Source: DATMBL01 sp050735975
Lineage (GTDB): Bacteria; Desulfobacterota; Binatia; UBA9968
Direction of reading: 5' to 3'
DNA: 50,735 nt
NCBI GenBank assembly: GCA_050735975.1
Contig: JBOHVS010000240.1
Span: 1-50,735, forward strand
In this document: positions 1 to 7,382 of the stretch, in pieces
Position numbering within the stretch: position 1 is the stretch's first letter
Layout: each line of letters begins with the position of its first letter
Program-made: the position numbers and the translations under genes
The notes under the pieces: generated by a model
Told to the model about the DNA's origin: nothing
What the model saw: the letters and a program-made list of their open reading frames with translations, nothing else
The model's database searches: none

Positions 1-2
1 CG

Positions 3-203
3 AGGAGAAACGCTCGAAGCGGCGGCCTGACAGATTGGAAGGCCGTGCTTAAAGGTCTTCCAGCTACGTTTACAACTGAACATTTCAGGAAGACTGCCGC
101 CGCGAGGAATAAATCGGCAGTTTACCTCCGACAAATCTTATCGAGGTGGACAAAGCAACGTAGAATCAAGAGGGTCGCGCGAGGCAAGTACCGGAAGGTA
201 TGA
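3..203 (+). CDS. C-terminal fragment of a winged-helix protein (5' end off the window)
   Basis: An open frame enters from the left edge and stops at TGA 201-203, giving 66 residues with no start in view. The end reads like a winged-helix DNA-binding fold: a segment around TFTTEHFRKTAAARNKSAVY, then LRQILSRWTKQRRIKRVARG with a basic wing ending in GKYRKV. This pattern (recognition helix, basic strand-turn-strand ending near G-x-Y-R) is typical of AbiEi-type antitoxin N-terminal domains and related HTH proteins. No partner gene is visible, so the assignment to a toxin-antitoxin system is only a possibility. The frame could also be a fortuitous open stretch, because only 67 codons are seen. Confidence 0.4.
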   Translation, partial: RRNARSGGLTDWKAVLKGLPATFTTEHFRKTAAARNKSAVYLRQILSRWTKQRRIKRVARGKYRKV

Positions 204-357
204 AGCTACATGCACGAGGTGCTGATACATTTGGCTTCTTATTTTCTTCCGAAGACAATAAGTCTGCTATGATTGGCAGCGTCGACCAGTTCGAAAGCAT
301 CGAGACAGAGTCCAATAGCAATCTACCAGGACAATTGTAGCTCCCGCCATTATCTAT
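204..357. other. Gene-free spacer, nothing recognised
   Basis: This short stretch lies between the winged-helix fragment and the CigR-like gene, which converge on it. I see no clear hairpin with a T-run and no RNA gene. Confidence 0.5.
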
Positions 358-858
358 CTACCGACCGGTGGCCAACCCAATCACATTCTCGATGATATCC
401 AGAATTCGATTCGTACGGCGGTCGATAAGAATGATGTGCCGCTCGAGAATGATCCGCTCCCAAAAGTCCGGGAGCCGTGGAAGCCGTACGTCTAACTCCC
501 GCGGAAGAGGCTCCAAACGTTTTTGTAGTCCGGGAGGAAGCCGACCATTCTTAACTAAATGCTTCTGCAAGCCCGGCGGCAGCTTGCCCTTTTTGGCGAG
601 CCCGGGCGGAAGGCCTTTTGACGGAGCACTCCTGTGATAATACTCGCGAATGATTCTTCTTTCTTCAGGGAGAAAATGCTCTGGTCGGTCTTTATCCGCC
701 GCTATCGTGGACGCAACCCCAAACAAAGACGAAGCAGTCAATACTAACCATACTAAAATGGTTTTTGTCTTCTGGGTTTTCGGGGATAATAGGTTCACAT
801 TGGTTTTCGTCTGAACTCTACTTGTTATGACCTTTTCCGGTTCCCAAGGATTGACCAT
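358..858 (-). CDS. CigR/RcnB-like secreted protein with LPPGL repeats
   Basis: The product is 166 residues. The ATG at 858 is preceded by AGGAGG with five bases of spacing, a strong ribosome site. A hydrophobic stretch (TILVWLVLTASSLFGVAS, about residues 33-50) ending near STIAA looks like a signal peptide after an unusually long, basic N-terminus. The mature part has three LPPGL motifs (KGLPPGLAKKG, KLPPGLQKHL, RLPPGLQKRL) and a C-terminal segment ending in IILIDRRTNRILDIIENVIG. This arrangement matches the anti-virulence regulator CigR / RcnB-like family, short periplasmic or inner-membrane-associated proteins of poorly known function. No operon partner is visible. The family call is fairly safe; the role in this organism is unknown. 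Confidence 0.7.
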   Translation of the reverse strand: MVNPWEPEKVITSRVQTKTNVNLLSPKTQKTKTILVWLVLTASSLFGVASTIAADKDRPEHFLPEERRIIREYYHRSAPSKGLPPGLAKKGKLPPGLQKHLVKNGRLPPGLQKRLEPLPRELDVRLPRLPDFWERIILERHIILIDRRTNRILDIIENVIGLATGR

Positions 859-1031
859 GGCCGCCTCCTGTAGCGACGCCCGCTCCGACGCCGAACAATG
901 TCAGCCCACTCCGGCGCAACTGTGTAGAGCTCGGCAAAAGACCGATGAAAACAACCGAGCGCCTTCGGATTTTTCGGCATTGCATATGGGTAGAAGGAAT
1001 AGGCAATTTCTACGCCATAGGAACTGCTTGA

Positions 1032-1281
1032 CTATTTTGGCTTGTGAGGGACCTTTTGCACGTTTACGCTCGTGACAGCGAGTTCGAGGGTTCCGACGCC
1101 ATCGTTGGTTGGGTAAGGCTTTCGTACAGTGGCGGCATGCCGGGTCATCGAATCTCAGGTATTTGCCTAGCACCCGTTTGACTTCGGAGGCGTTACGGTC
1201 CTGGACAATAAAGGCGATTCCCTCGATGATGGCTTTGACTGCTTTCAATGCCAGTGAGATATCAAATGGATATGGCGCAAT
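1032..1281 (-). pseudogene. Relic of an NMT1/TauA-type ABC substrate-binding protein, C-terminal part
   Basis: On the minus strand an open stretch (1281-1144) encodes KAIIEGIAFIVQDRN...VKRVLGKYLRFDD. This closely resembles the conserved helix pair near the C-terminus of NMT1/SsuA-type binding proteins; the intact homologue at 29679-30683 has YVEAIHFYKTRKEDVLKIMRKYSRVED at the same place. Directly after this the similarity continues in another frame (KPYPTNDGVGTLE), up to a TAG at 1032-1034. The frame is closed upstream by TGA 1282-1284. I read this as a frameshifted, truncated remnant. The longer open frame to 901 is an artefact of following the wrong frame past the shift. Confidence 0.45.
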
Positions 1282-1371
1282 TCAGCGGCGCAGGGAGTAA
1301 GGGTTCTCCAAGGTTCGTGAACTCAACTTTCCAATCAAGAAAAGAAATTGGAAACTCCACGAACTTTCACG

Positions 1372-1387
1372 TTTCGTAATTACGAAA
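1372..1387. promoter_or_regulatory. Perfect 16-bp palindrome, operator-like
   Basis: TTTCGTAATTACGAAA reads identically on both strands. It sits in a gene-free, AT-richer stretch downstream of the coiled-coil gene and near the SBP relic. An additional inverted pair TTTCCAAT/ATTGGAAA lies 20-50 bases to the left. The shape suits a dimeric repressor site, but no promoter or regulated gene can be tied to it here. Confidence 0.35.
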
Positions 1388-1564
1388 AATAAGAAAGGAT
1401 CCCCCTACCTCTTCTGGACCACGGTCCAATTCAAAGGAAGGAAAAGTTCCTTCAGAGGAGATACTTCGGGATCATGAGCTTCCCGGACCGAACGAACTTG
1501 CTACTCACTTGAGATACTAACGGGGCGTCACAAAACTCGGCGCTCGTAACCGCGCAGCGGCGGT

Positions 1565-2110
1565 TCACAATTTTCCCGCCGCGCGCAGACCTTCCACCCG
1601 CTTTAGGATTAAATCTCGAAGATTCTCGGCAGGAAGCTGATGATCCGGCAAACCCTCCGGATCGGCGCCGAGATTGCTTAAGCGCTCGCTGAGCGCCGCC
1701 AGCTCTGAGCGTGTTTGCTGGTATTCGTCCATCTGAGCGCGACAGCTCAGAATATTTTTGTCGATCCGCGCCAAGCAGTCCGTCAAGGCGCTCTTGTGCT
1801 GCTCGGAAAGCGAACGCAGCCGTTCGATCTCGGCCTGCACGACCTGCTCCGCCACCGGTCGCACTCTCTCTTCGATCTGCGCCTGCATGTCCCGCAGCGC
1901 CTGCAACAACCGTTCGTAATTTTGCTCCTCTTTCATCAAATGCTCCTTAAACTCGACGGCTGCTCCAGCATGATTCAGACATTGTTGGGCAAGTGACGTT
2001 GAAATGTTGGTTGTGATGGCACCGAGGGCTGCCTGCACAGCGGTGATCTTCCGAGCCACCTCATTCCGCTCATCAAGCAGGCTACGCAACTGCTCGATAG
2101 GGTTCAGCAT
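1565..2110 (-). CDS. Coiled-coil hypothetical protein
   Basis: The product is about 181 residues from ATG 2110; a TTG one codon earlier is less likely. No signal peptide, membrane segment or catalytic motif is visible. Almost the whole chain is charged and helical, with long heptad-like stretches (for example HLMKEEQNYERLLQALRDMQ and EIERLRSLSEQHKSALTDCL), so an extended coiled coil is the main predicted structure. It begins about 26 bases after the stop of the HTH gene at 2137-2358 on the same strand, so the two are probably cotranscribed. I do not recognise a family. Possible roles include a structural or regulatory partner of the HTH protein, but nothing in the sequence decides this. Confidence 0.6.
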   Translation of the reverse strand: MLNPIEQLRSLLDERNEVARKITAVQAALGAITTNISTSLAQQCLNHAGAAVEFKEHLMKEEQNYERLLQALRDMQAQIEERVRPVAEQVVQAEIERLRSLSEQHKSALTDCLARIDKNILSCRAQMDEYQQTRSELAALSERLSNLGADPEGLPDHQLPAENLRDLILKRVEGLRAAGKL

Positions 2111-2136
2111 CAAACGTTTCCAGCAAGACCAAGTAC

Positions 2137-2358
2137 TTATTTTGCAGCTACCGCTCTTGCGCTGGAACCATTATCCGGCTGATCTGACAGATTCATCGAT
2201 CTACTGGAAACCAACTCGAGCACGTCGCTCCGGCTAAACCGCCAGCTACGACCAATGCGGTTTCCAGGAATCACGCCCTTTTCCGCCAGCTTGTAGACGG
2301 TCTTGAGATGGATCTTTAGAAGGGCTGCCACCTCTGACGGCGTCATTATCTCTTCCAT
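2137..2358 (-). CDS. Excisionase-type helix-turn-helix protein
   Basis: The product is 73 residues. The ATG at 2358 has AAAGGAGAG about eight bases upstream. The fold signature of the MerR-like excisionase family (HTH_17) is clear: MTPSEVAALLKIHLKTVYKL for the helix-turn-helix, then the wing GVIPGNRIGRSWRFSRSDVL. Such proteins are either recombination directionality factors or small regulators. No integrase or attachment site is seen within this window, so a regulatory role, perhaps with the downstream coiled-coil gene, is at least as likely. The tail after residue 52 is polar and probably disordered. Confidence 0.75.
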   Translation of the reverse strand: MEEIMTPSEVAALLKIHLKTVYKLAEKGVIPGNRIGRSWRFSRSDVLELVSSRSMNLSDQPDNGSSARAVAAK

Positions 2359-2669
2359 CCGTGTTCTCTCCTTTCGATAGTTTGAAGCCTCATACGCTTT
2401 CTCCTAGCGCCTATGAGCATAACCTGTGCCAGGTGACCCGAATGAGACCCCATGCGTGCGTAAGGCGACATTTTTCCAAAGAATTTCCCGCTTGGGTCGA
2501 GAACTCTAGCCAAAAGGCAGGAAAGCGCGACGAACCCCGGTTTAGGACGATATTGGCCAAATGTTACAATTTCGGCCAGTTCTGAACCGTAGCGAGCAAC
2601 GAAACGCTATGTGAAGCAGATTGGCTGGAGCCGATACTAAGTCGCCGAATCGACAAGAAATACGATCTC

Positions 2670-2955
2670 ACCACGAAGATCTCTCACCCCGTGAAATATT
2701 CGGTTCGTTCTCCCCGCTGATGCTCTTCGGTTCTGGGGTATTTCACGGGGCGAAGGACACGAAGAGCGGATAACGGAGAGAGCATCGAAGCTGAAAAAAA
2801 TGTTTTCTTCCTTCGTGCTCTTCGTGTGCTTCGTGGTCAAAATTCTCACTTTTTTGGTTGTCGCTTCGCCGCACTAGCTCTTCGTGGCAAATAAACGTTC
2901 ATAGCGGGTGTGCGAGAGGAGTACTCACCACGAAGGACATGAAGAGCACGAAGGG
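2670..2955. repeat. CACGAAG-type interspersed repeats in both orientations
   Basis: Between the HTH gene and the UbiD stop codon there are repeated short units built on CCACGAAG, GACACGAAGAGC and their reverse complements (for example CTTCCTTCGTGCTCTTCGTG near 2816 and ACCACGAAGGACATGAAGAG near 2928). The units face each other, so the block can fold. Spacing is irregular and units are imperfect, unlike a CRISPR array. No open frame in this gap has coding character. Similar CACGAAG strings are, to my knowledge, common intergenic repeats in several environmental lineages. Confidence 0.6.
2687..2750. repeat. 12-bp inverted repeat, stem-loop
   Basis: CCCCGTGAAATA at 2687-2698 and its exact reverse complement TATTTCACGGGG at 2739-2750 enclose 40 bases. 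It lies inside the CACGAAG repeat block and downstream of the UbiD gene on the minus strand. No T-run follows, so it is not a standard intrinsic terminator. Confidence 0.55.
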
Positions 2956-2990
2956 AATGCGTTACAGCGTAAGCGGCGTCAACCCGAACT

Positions 2991-4472
2991 TCAACGTGGC
3001 CCGGAATGGCGCGCCTGAACTCGCGCGAGATCTTTAGCCCATTTCGACGAGACTTGATCGCGCGTCTCATTGCTAATTTGGCTGATCTCGGGGAAACGGT
3101 CGCGCCATTCATACGGCCGCACCGCCTCGACGATCATGCGAGAATTGTGGCCTTTTTGACCCGGCGGTATTACGGGGTCGAGCGGTCCGCTCCAGGTTCG
3201 CCGCAGGATATCGACGGACGTTACCGGATCGGAGCGAGTACACATCGCCCAAACGACCTCGTTCAAATTCGTTATGTCAATGTCTTCGTCCACCACGACC
3301 ACATAGCGCCCTAAATAGGCTCCGGGATGACATTGGCAAGCCATGAGCGCGGCTTGCTTAGCGTGGCCTGGATAGCGCTGCTTGATGGCGACGACGATCA
3401 TGAAACGCTGAGCCGGCGGTGGAAGGTAAACGCCGCGAATATCGGGCACGCCGGCTTGTTCCATCGCGTTCCAAACCGTGGCCGCCCGCAAACACGAGCG
3501 GTACATGCCGTGAATCGTCGGTTTGAAAGGCGCGGCGCCGCAGATAATCGGCTCGTTGCGATAGTACAGTGCCTTGACTCGCACAAAAGGCTCGGCCCGG
3601 CGGGCGCTCGCATAATAGCCCGGCCATTCGCCAAACGGACCCTCGGGAAGCGTCTCACCCGGAATAATTTCTCCTTCGATGGCGATTTCACCCGCGGCAG
3701 GAATATGGAGTTTGGTCAGCGGTCCTTCAATAACATCGATAGGCTGATCGAGGATGCCGCCGGTCCAGTCATACTCGTTGACGCCGAAAGGAACAGCCTG
3801 TGAAGCAGCGATAAACAACATTGGATGCTGACCAAAAACCATCGCAACCGGAAAAGGCTTTCCAGCTCGCATGGCCTTTTCGTAGTGGATCTTGCCGTGC
3901 TTCCCCGGTGAAATATAGAGACCGACTTTGTCCTTGTCGTGGAGCATCACGCGATAGCAGCCGACGTTTTCAACGCCGGTTTCGGGATCGCGGGTAATCA
4001 CGAGGTGCGCGGTTCCGAGGTAGCGCCCGCCGTCGCCCGCGTGCCATCGGGGCACCGGAAACTTTAACAGGTCAATCTGATCGCCTCGCTCCACGTTCTC
4101 CAGCACGGGTCCGGTGGGAACGATGTTCGGCTTGAGCGGCCGGAGCGCTCTTAACTTCGCCCGCAAAGCGTCAATCAGAGGAATCGTCTTGAGATCAGTC
4201 GGCAGCTTTAGAGTCAGGGCGGTCCGTTCCAGGTTCTCGAGCATGTTGGCAAGAACGCGACGCTTCGGGTCGTATCCCGGGACAGCATCGAACATCACCG
4301 CCGGCGGAGAGGGGAGTCGTTCCAGGATGATTTCGGTCAGGGCGCCGATTTCTAGATCCCAGTGAGCGCCCGAGACCTGCTCCAGCTGTCCCAGTTCCTC
4401 GACGCTCCGGAGCCATTGGCGTAAATCGCAAGACCCGGGCGTGATCGGCGCTTTTGCTTCGGCGATTGCCAT
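2991..4472 (-). CDS. UbiD-family prenylated-FMN decarboxylase
   Basis: The product is 493 residues, the usual length for UbiD/Fdc enzymes, which reversibly (de)carboxylate aromatic or unsaturated acids with prenylated FMN. Residues expected for cofactor and metal binding can be seen: N169 and R174 in ENVGCYRVML, H192 in GKHGKIHY, E233 in FGVNEYDW, and the catalytic pair E277/E282 in EGPFGEWPGYY. The C-terminal part has the family strand DEDIDITNLNEVVWAM. The ATG at 4472 is preceded by AAGGGAG. It is the last of three same-strand genes (iron enzyme, bicupin, UbiD), which suggests an aromatic-acid pathway. No UbiX prenyltransferase gene is in the window. The exact substrate cannot be read from sequence. 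Confidence 0.92.
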   Translation of the reverse strand: MAIAEAKAPITPGSCDLRQWLRSVEELGQLEQVSGAHWDLEIGALTEIILERLPSPPAVMFDAVPGYDPKRRVLANMLENLERTALTLKLPTDLKTIPLIDALRAKLRALRPLKPNIVPTGPVLENVERGDQIDLLKFPVPRWHAGDGGRYLGTAHLVITRDPETGVENVGCYRVMLHDKDKVGLYISPGKHGKIHYEKAMRAGKPFPVAMVFGQHPMLFIAASQAVPFGVNEYDWTGGILDQPIDVIEGPLTKLHIPAAGEIAIEGEIIPGETLPEGPFGEWPGYYASARRAEPFVRVKALYYRNEPIICGAAPFKPTIHGMYRSCLRAATVWNAMEQAGVPDIRGVYLPPPAQRFMIVVAIKQRYPGHAKQAALMACQCHPGAYLGRYVVVVDEDIDITNLNEVVWAMCTRSDPVTSVDILRRTWSGPLDPVIPPGQKGHNSRMIVEAVRPYEWRDRFPEISQISNETRDQVSSKWAKDLARVQARHSGPR

Positions 4473-4649
4473 TGTTTTCTCCCTTCAGAGCGTCTTATAC
4501 GTGGCGCAGCAGGGCGCAGTCAGAGATCGGAAGTCAGACCTCAGAAAAAATCATTTCGAAATGCGAATTTCGCAATTGGATCGGCTCCTTGCTCTCTGCT
4601 CCTTGCTCCATGCTACTTTTCCCCGCCGCCCGCACAACCAGCCGGGACG
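4473..4649. repeat. Short-string intergenic repeats (TCAGA / GCTCCTTGC types)
   Basis: The spacer holds AGTCAGAGATCGGAAGTCAG near 4518 and CTCCTTGCTC strings near 4586-4610. The same strings recur at 5672-5708 and 35395-35505 and, in part, at 38937-38970. They look like a diffuse low-complexity repeat family of the genome. Confidence 0.45.
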
Positions 4650-5651
4650 TCAACCGGATTCGGACTCTTCGCGATAAAGCTGGAGCGCTTCCATCGCCGG
4701 GCGATCATTGATGGAAAACAGGACCGCTTCCTCATCCGACAGGTTCTCGTGAGAGTGCCATTGCCAAAGAGGAACGACGAACGAATCGCCCTTCTTCCAT
4801 TCGAGATACCCCTCGCCAACGGCGGTGCGTCCGTGCCCCTGAAAAACGTGATAAAGAGCCGTGCTGGTATGTCGATGCACCCGCGTTCGCTCCCTGGCTT
4901 TGAAAAGTTGAATCTCGCAAGACATCGTCGGATAGGTGAATCCACCGGTGGCTGGATTGATGAACCGCAGCAACGTTCCATCGTGGGAATCCCGATCATT
5001 GTCAGTCATCGTCTTCAGCGCTTTGTAAGTGTCTTTCCAAGCATAGCGGAAAGGCACGCCGCGCAAATGAGCTTCGTCCGGCTTCGGCGAGCGGGCGAAT
5101 CCTAAACGGCTGAGCGATTCGCCGGGCTGGCGCGTGATCGGCTGCTCGGGTTTTTCGTACTCCTCGAAGAACAAAACGTTGAGCGACTGGATCAGCGGCC
5201 CATCCAGGCCGTCGAGCCAGATAATGGGATCCTCGGATTCGTTATGGTGGTCATGCCAGGCCCAATTGGGCGTCAGGATGAGATCGCCTGGTTCCATCGG
5301 GAAACGCTCACCGGCGACCGCCGTGTACGCGCCTCTGCCTTGCACCACGAAACGAATCGCCGCCATATTATGGCGATGAGCGCGCGCGATCTCTCCAGGG
5401 TTGACGATCGAAAAAGTGAATTGCAAGGTATGGGAAGTCGATTTGATCGGCAGATGGGGGCTTACGAGTCGAATGGCGCGCCGCTCTGCTTGCTCGATAC
5501 CGATCGTTTCGCTGGCCTTCATCAGGCCGTCCAAGAGCGCTTCCCATTTCCACAGGTAAGGCGCTTCGGAGGCGTGAGACGGAACGCGCGTTTTCCAGAA
5601 ACCGGAGAGTTGATTCTTCTCTAATTCGCCGTCCAGCTCAGCGACTTTCAT
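4650..5651 (-). CDS. Bicupin dioxygenase, gentisate 1,2-dioxygenase-like
   Basis: The product is 333 residues with two cupin domains. The first (about residues 78-150) carries likely iron ligands H92 and H94 in ARAHRHNMAAIRF and H133/H135 in NWAWHDHHN. The second (about 255-325) has VHRHTSTALYHVFQGHG and a later WQWHSHEN. The pattern EGxGAYTxVxGER...EPGD...TPxWxWHDH is typical of gentisate, salicylate and 1-hydroxy-2-naphthoate dioxygenases, which open hydroxylated aromatic rings with Fe(II) and O2. The start ATG 5651 has AGGAGGGA upstream. It lies 62 bases downstream of the iron-enzyme gene and 177 upstream of UbiD on the same strand. The reaction class is well supported, the substrate is not. 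Confidence 0.88.
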   Translation of the reverse strand: MKVAELDGELEKNQLSGFWKTRVPSHASEAPYLWKWEALLDGLMKASETIGIEQAERRAIRLVSPHLPIKSTSHTLQFTFSIVNPGEIARAHRHNMAAIRFVVQGRGAYTAVAGERFPMEPGDLILTPNWAWHDHHNESEDPIIWLDGLDGPLIQSLNVLFFEEYEKPEQPITRQPGESLSRLGFARSPKPDEAHLRGVPFRYAWKDTYKALKTMTDNDRDSHDGTLLRFINPATGGFTYPTMSCEIQLFKARERTRVHRHTSTALYHVFQGHGRTAVGEGYLEWKKGDSFVVPLWQWHSHENLSDEEAVLFSINDRPAMEALQLYREESESG

Positions 5652-5713
5652 CAGTTCCCTCCTGATCGAAAAGCCAGAGGTCAGAGGCTCCTTGCTCCTT
5701 GCCCCTTGCCAAT

Positions 5714-6421
5714 CTAGGACGCTTTCGACATTGCATGCGCCATGCCGCCGAAATAGGCTCGATGGAGATCCATCGATTCCTTTGCGGTATCGATGACATC
5801 TTGCTCCCGGCCCGGTTTGACGTATCTTTCGAGAACGTCGATAAACATGTCCGAATGTTTCACGTCCGCTTTGCTGTGAGCGGTAAAATTCGGCATCTGT
5901 TTGTCCCGGAAGTTCAAATCGCGAGACCAGATCTTGTAAAGCCGGCTGCAGTTGCCGCCGCCGATATCCCCCAGCAGCCGGTCGTCATTCGTCCACTCGG
6001 CAATCGTGGAAGCCGCAATCGCTTCCTGCCAGGGCCGCTGACGCGCGATCCAGAACCAGGCGTAGATAGCCGCTTTCGTCGTCGGCAGCGGCCCCGCTTG
6101 GAGAATGTCTTCCGCGCTCAACCCCACTTCTCTTCCTTGCCGAAAGATAAGATCCAGATGACCGGCTTTCGAGTGCTCGTCCTCCACCAGTTCTTCGTGT
6201 TCGTGCTCCAGAATACGTTGCTTGACCTCGAACTCTGGGCAGTTTGCCGCCACCTGTGGCCAAAAATTTCTCCGCTGGCGAACGTACAAGCTTAATTGCA
6301 ACAGATAGATCCGTGCTCTCTCGGTCGTCATCTTGATGGCGTAAAAATGCTCCATCTCCGGCGAAAGGAATAACTCTCTTACGCAATCTCCCAGTTTTTC
6401 TCGCCATTCTTGCGCTTTCAT
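5714..6421 (-). CDS. Heme-oxygenase-like iron-containing redox enzyme (TenA/PqqC fold)
   Basis: The product is 235 residues from ATG 6421, which has AGGAGG seven bases upstream; the ATG six bases earlier overlaps that site. The chain is all-helical in character. It carries the metal-ligand pattern of heme-oxygenase-like di-iron or mono-iron oxidases: EHEHEELVEDEHSKAGHLDL (about residues 73-92) and HSKADVKHSDMFIDVLERYV (about 182-201). Relatives include CADD-, UndA- and SznF-type oxygenases. It is the first gene of a three-gene minus-strand run with a bicupin dioxygenase and UbiD, so it may oxidise or decarboxylate an aromatic or amino-acid-derived substrate. The family is fairly sure; the reaction is unknown. 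Confidence 0.75.
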   Translation of the reverse strand: MKAQEWREKLGDCVRELFLSPEMEHFYAIKMTTERARIYLLQLSLYVRQRRNFWPQVAANCPEFEVKQRILEHEHEELVEDEHSKAGHLDLIFRQGREVGLSAEDILQAGPLPTTKAAIYAWFWIARQRPWQEAIAASTIAEWTNDDRLLGDIGGGNCSRLYKIWSRDLNFRDKQMPNFTAHSKADVKHSDMFIDVLERYVKPGREQDVIDTAKESMDLHRAYFGGMAHAMSKAS

Positions 6422-6867
6422 AAGCATCCTCCTGGTCGCGCTGCACCAGTAACTCCCATGTCCGGTTACTCTGTTTTCCGCACCATCAAACCGCCAAATC
6501 GGCGTTACTTTTTAGCACTAGCCGATACCCTGAACCGTTGTCAAGGATCTGCGGTAAACCGAGCGCTGATCGGGCCCTTTGTGGTGAATAGACTTACTGC
6601 CAATCCAGCAGTTGGCGGCGCCAAAGAGGCGAGCCATTTTGAAACGATGAGGGCTCTTAACCGGTTAGCAGGCTAAGGGAGGCCGAGGTTCGAACTCAAT
6701 CTGAACCTAAACCTTAAGCTGCCTTGGCGGTAGATCGGGGACGAGCAGCAACGGGACGAAGGCGCAAGACGTCAAAATGAGAGTCGCTCTAGTTCCGCTG
6801 CACATTCGCTATTCCGGCAAAACTAAAAAGGCGGACGATTTTCAATGAGAACAAGAAAGGTGGGTGG
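6422..6867. other. Gene-free stretch with one diffuse repeat
   Basis: No open frame here has coding character on either strand. Around 6682-6722 a string of the form GAGGTTCGAACTCAATC then GAACCTAAACCTTAAGCTG occurs. It recurs in looser form near 26546-26575, 40108-40140 and 46362-46436. The region presumably also holds the promoter for the minus-strand iron-enzyme operon, but no confident -35/-10 pair can be named. Confidence 0.4.
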
Positions 6868-7092
6868 TTACCCTTCCTCCGGTTTTTCCTCGTCGGTGGG
6901 GTCGGCCTCCACTGCGGTCGGGTTCCGGGAGTTGTCTGCAGGCTTTCGCTCAACCTCGCGTTCCCGAGCCCTGATGATATCAAGGCGTTTCTGCAACCAA
7001 GTCTTCCGCGGCCAGGTCCAGTTCTGGCCGTATTGTGGCTTAACGCTTGGCTGTTTCATATCAATCGCCCAAACGGGTAAAGCAAGCAGCAT
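6868..7092 (-). CDS. Possible small secreted protein, unrecognised
   Basis: The open frame is 74 residues, from ATG 7092. It begins MLLALPVWAIDMKQPSVKP, which resembles the last part of a signal peptide, followed by a segment with several Trp and basic residues (NWTWPRKTWLQKRLDIIRAR) and an acidic, proline-rich tail. The hydrophobic leader is too short for a normal signal peptide, and an in-frame TGA lies nine codons upstream, so either the start is wrong or the gene is 5'-truncated. The terminator at 7121-7144 lies just upstream. I do not recognise a family and the coding status is uncertain. Confidence 0.25.
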   Translation of the reverse strand: MLLALPVWAIDMKQPSVKPQYGQNWTWPRKTWLQKRLDIIRAREREVERKPADNSRNPTAVEADPTDEEKPEEG

Positions 7093-7120
7093 GCCAGATC
7101 CAGTATCCGGACATTTTCAC

Positions 7121-7144
7121 AAAAAAAGCCCGGGCGTGGGCTTT
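7121..7144 (-). terminator. Intrinsic terminator
   Basis: Read on the minus strand, AAAGCCC (7144-7138), a six-base loop, GGGCTTT (7131-7125) and four further T form a stem-loop plus U-tract. It lies about 240 bases beyond the stop of the acyl-CoA synthetase gene and would end that transcript. Confidence 0.7.
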
Positions 7145-7382
7145 CAAATCGGGACAAAATCGTCCGCTCAAACCGTAAAGGCGAACAGTTGTGGTGGGAT
7201 GAAGTAGGCCAGAAGCCGGAGACGAGGGAGTCACGCCACCGGAAAAAAATACCCCGGCAGTGATCCATCAACCGAGCCACTGGAAGAAAGATTCCGAGGA
7301 GGCCGGGAGACGGCAACAAGGAAGGCGCTCGATGTGACGTTCTCCTCAAGCGCTTAACACGTGCGGAAAACTTTATGCGGTC
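7145..7382. other. Gene-free stretch, nothing recognised
   Basis: This is the 3' trailer between the acyl-CoA synthetase stop and the terminator. I see no convincing gene or repeat in it. Confidence 0.45.

Noticed and set aside
901..1248. 115-residue minus-strand open frame as an intact gene
   Set aside because: Only its first 35 codons resemble a known family; after that the similarity moves to another frame, so the rest is read-through of a decayed gene.
2670..2955. Possible CRISPR array
   Set aside because: Units are short, imperfect, irregularly spaced and in both orientations; there are no uniform spacers and no cas genes.
2846..3112. 88-residue minus-strand open frame overlapping the UbiD 3' end
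   Set aside because: It overlaps the conserved UbiD C-terminal coding region in another frame and runs into repeat DNA; no family features.
3327..3803. 158-residue plus-strand frame opposite UbiD
   Set aside because: It is a long antisense shadow of a GC-rich gene; no protein features, and UbiD has catalytic motifs in the other strand.
6682..6722. T-arm-like GGTTCGAAC string suggesting a tRNA
   Set aside because: No acceptor, D or anticodon stem can be formed around it. The same string type recurs in other intergenic repeats (26546, 46362).
7056..7349. 97-residue minus-strand open frame downstream of the acyl-CoA synthetase
   Set aside because: It spans an intrinsic terminator hairpin and has no coding-like composition or recognisable motif.
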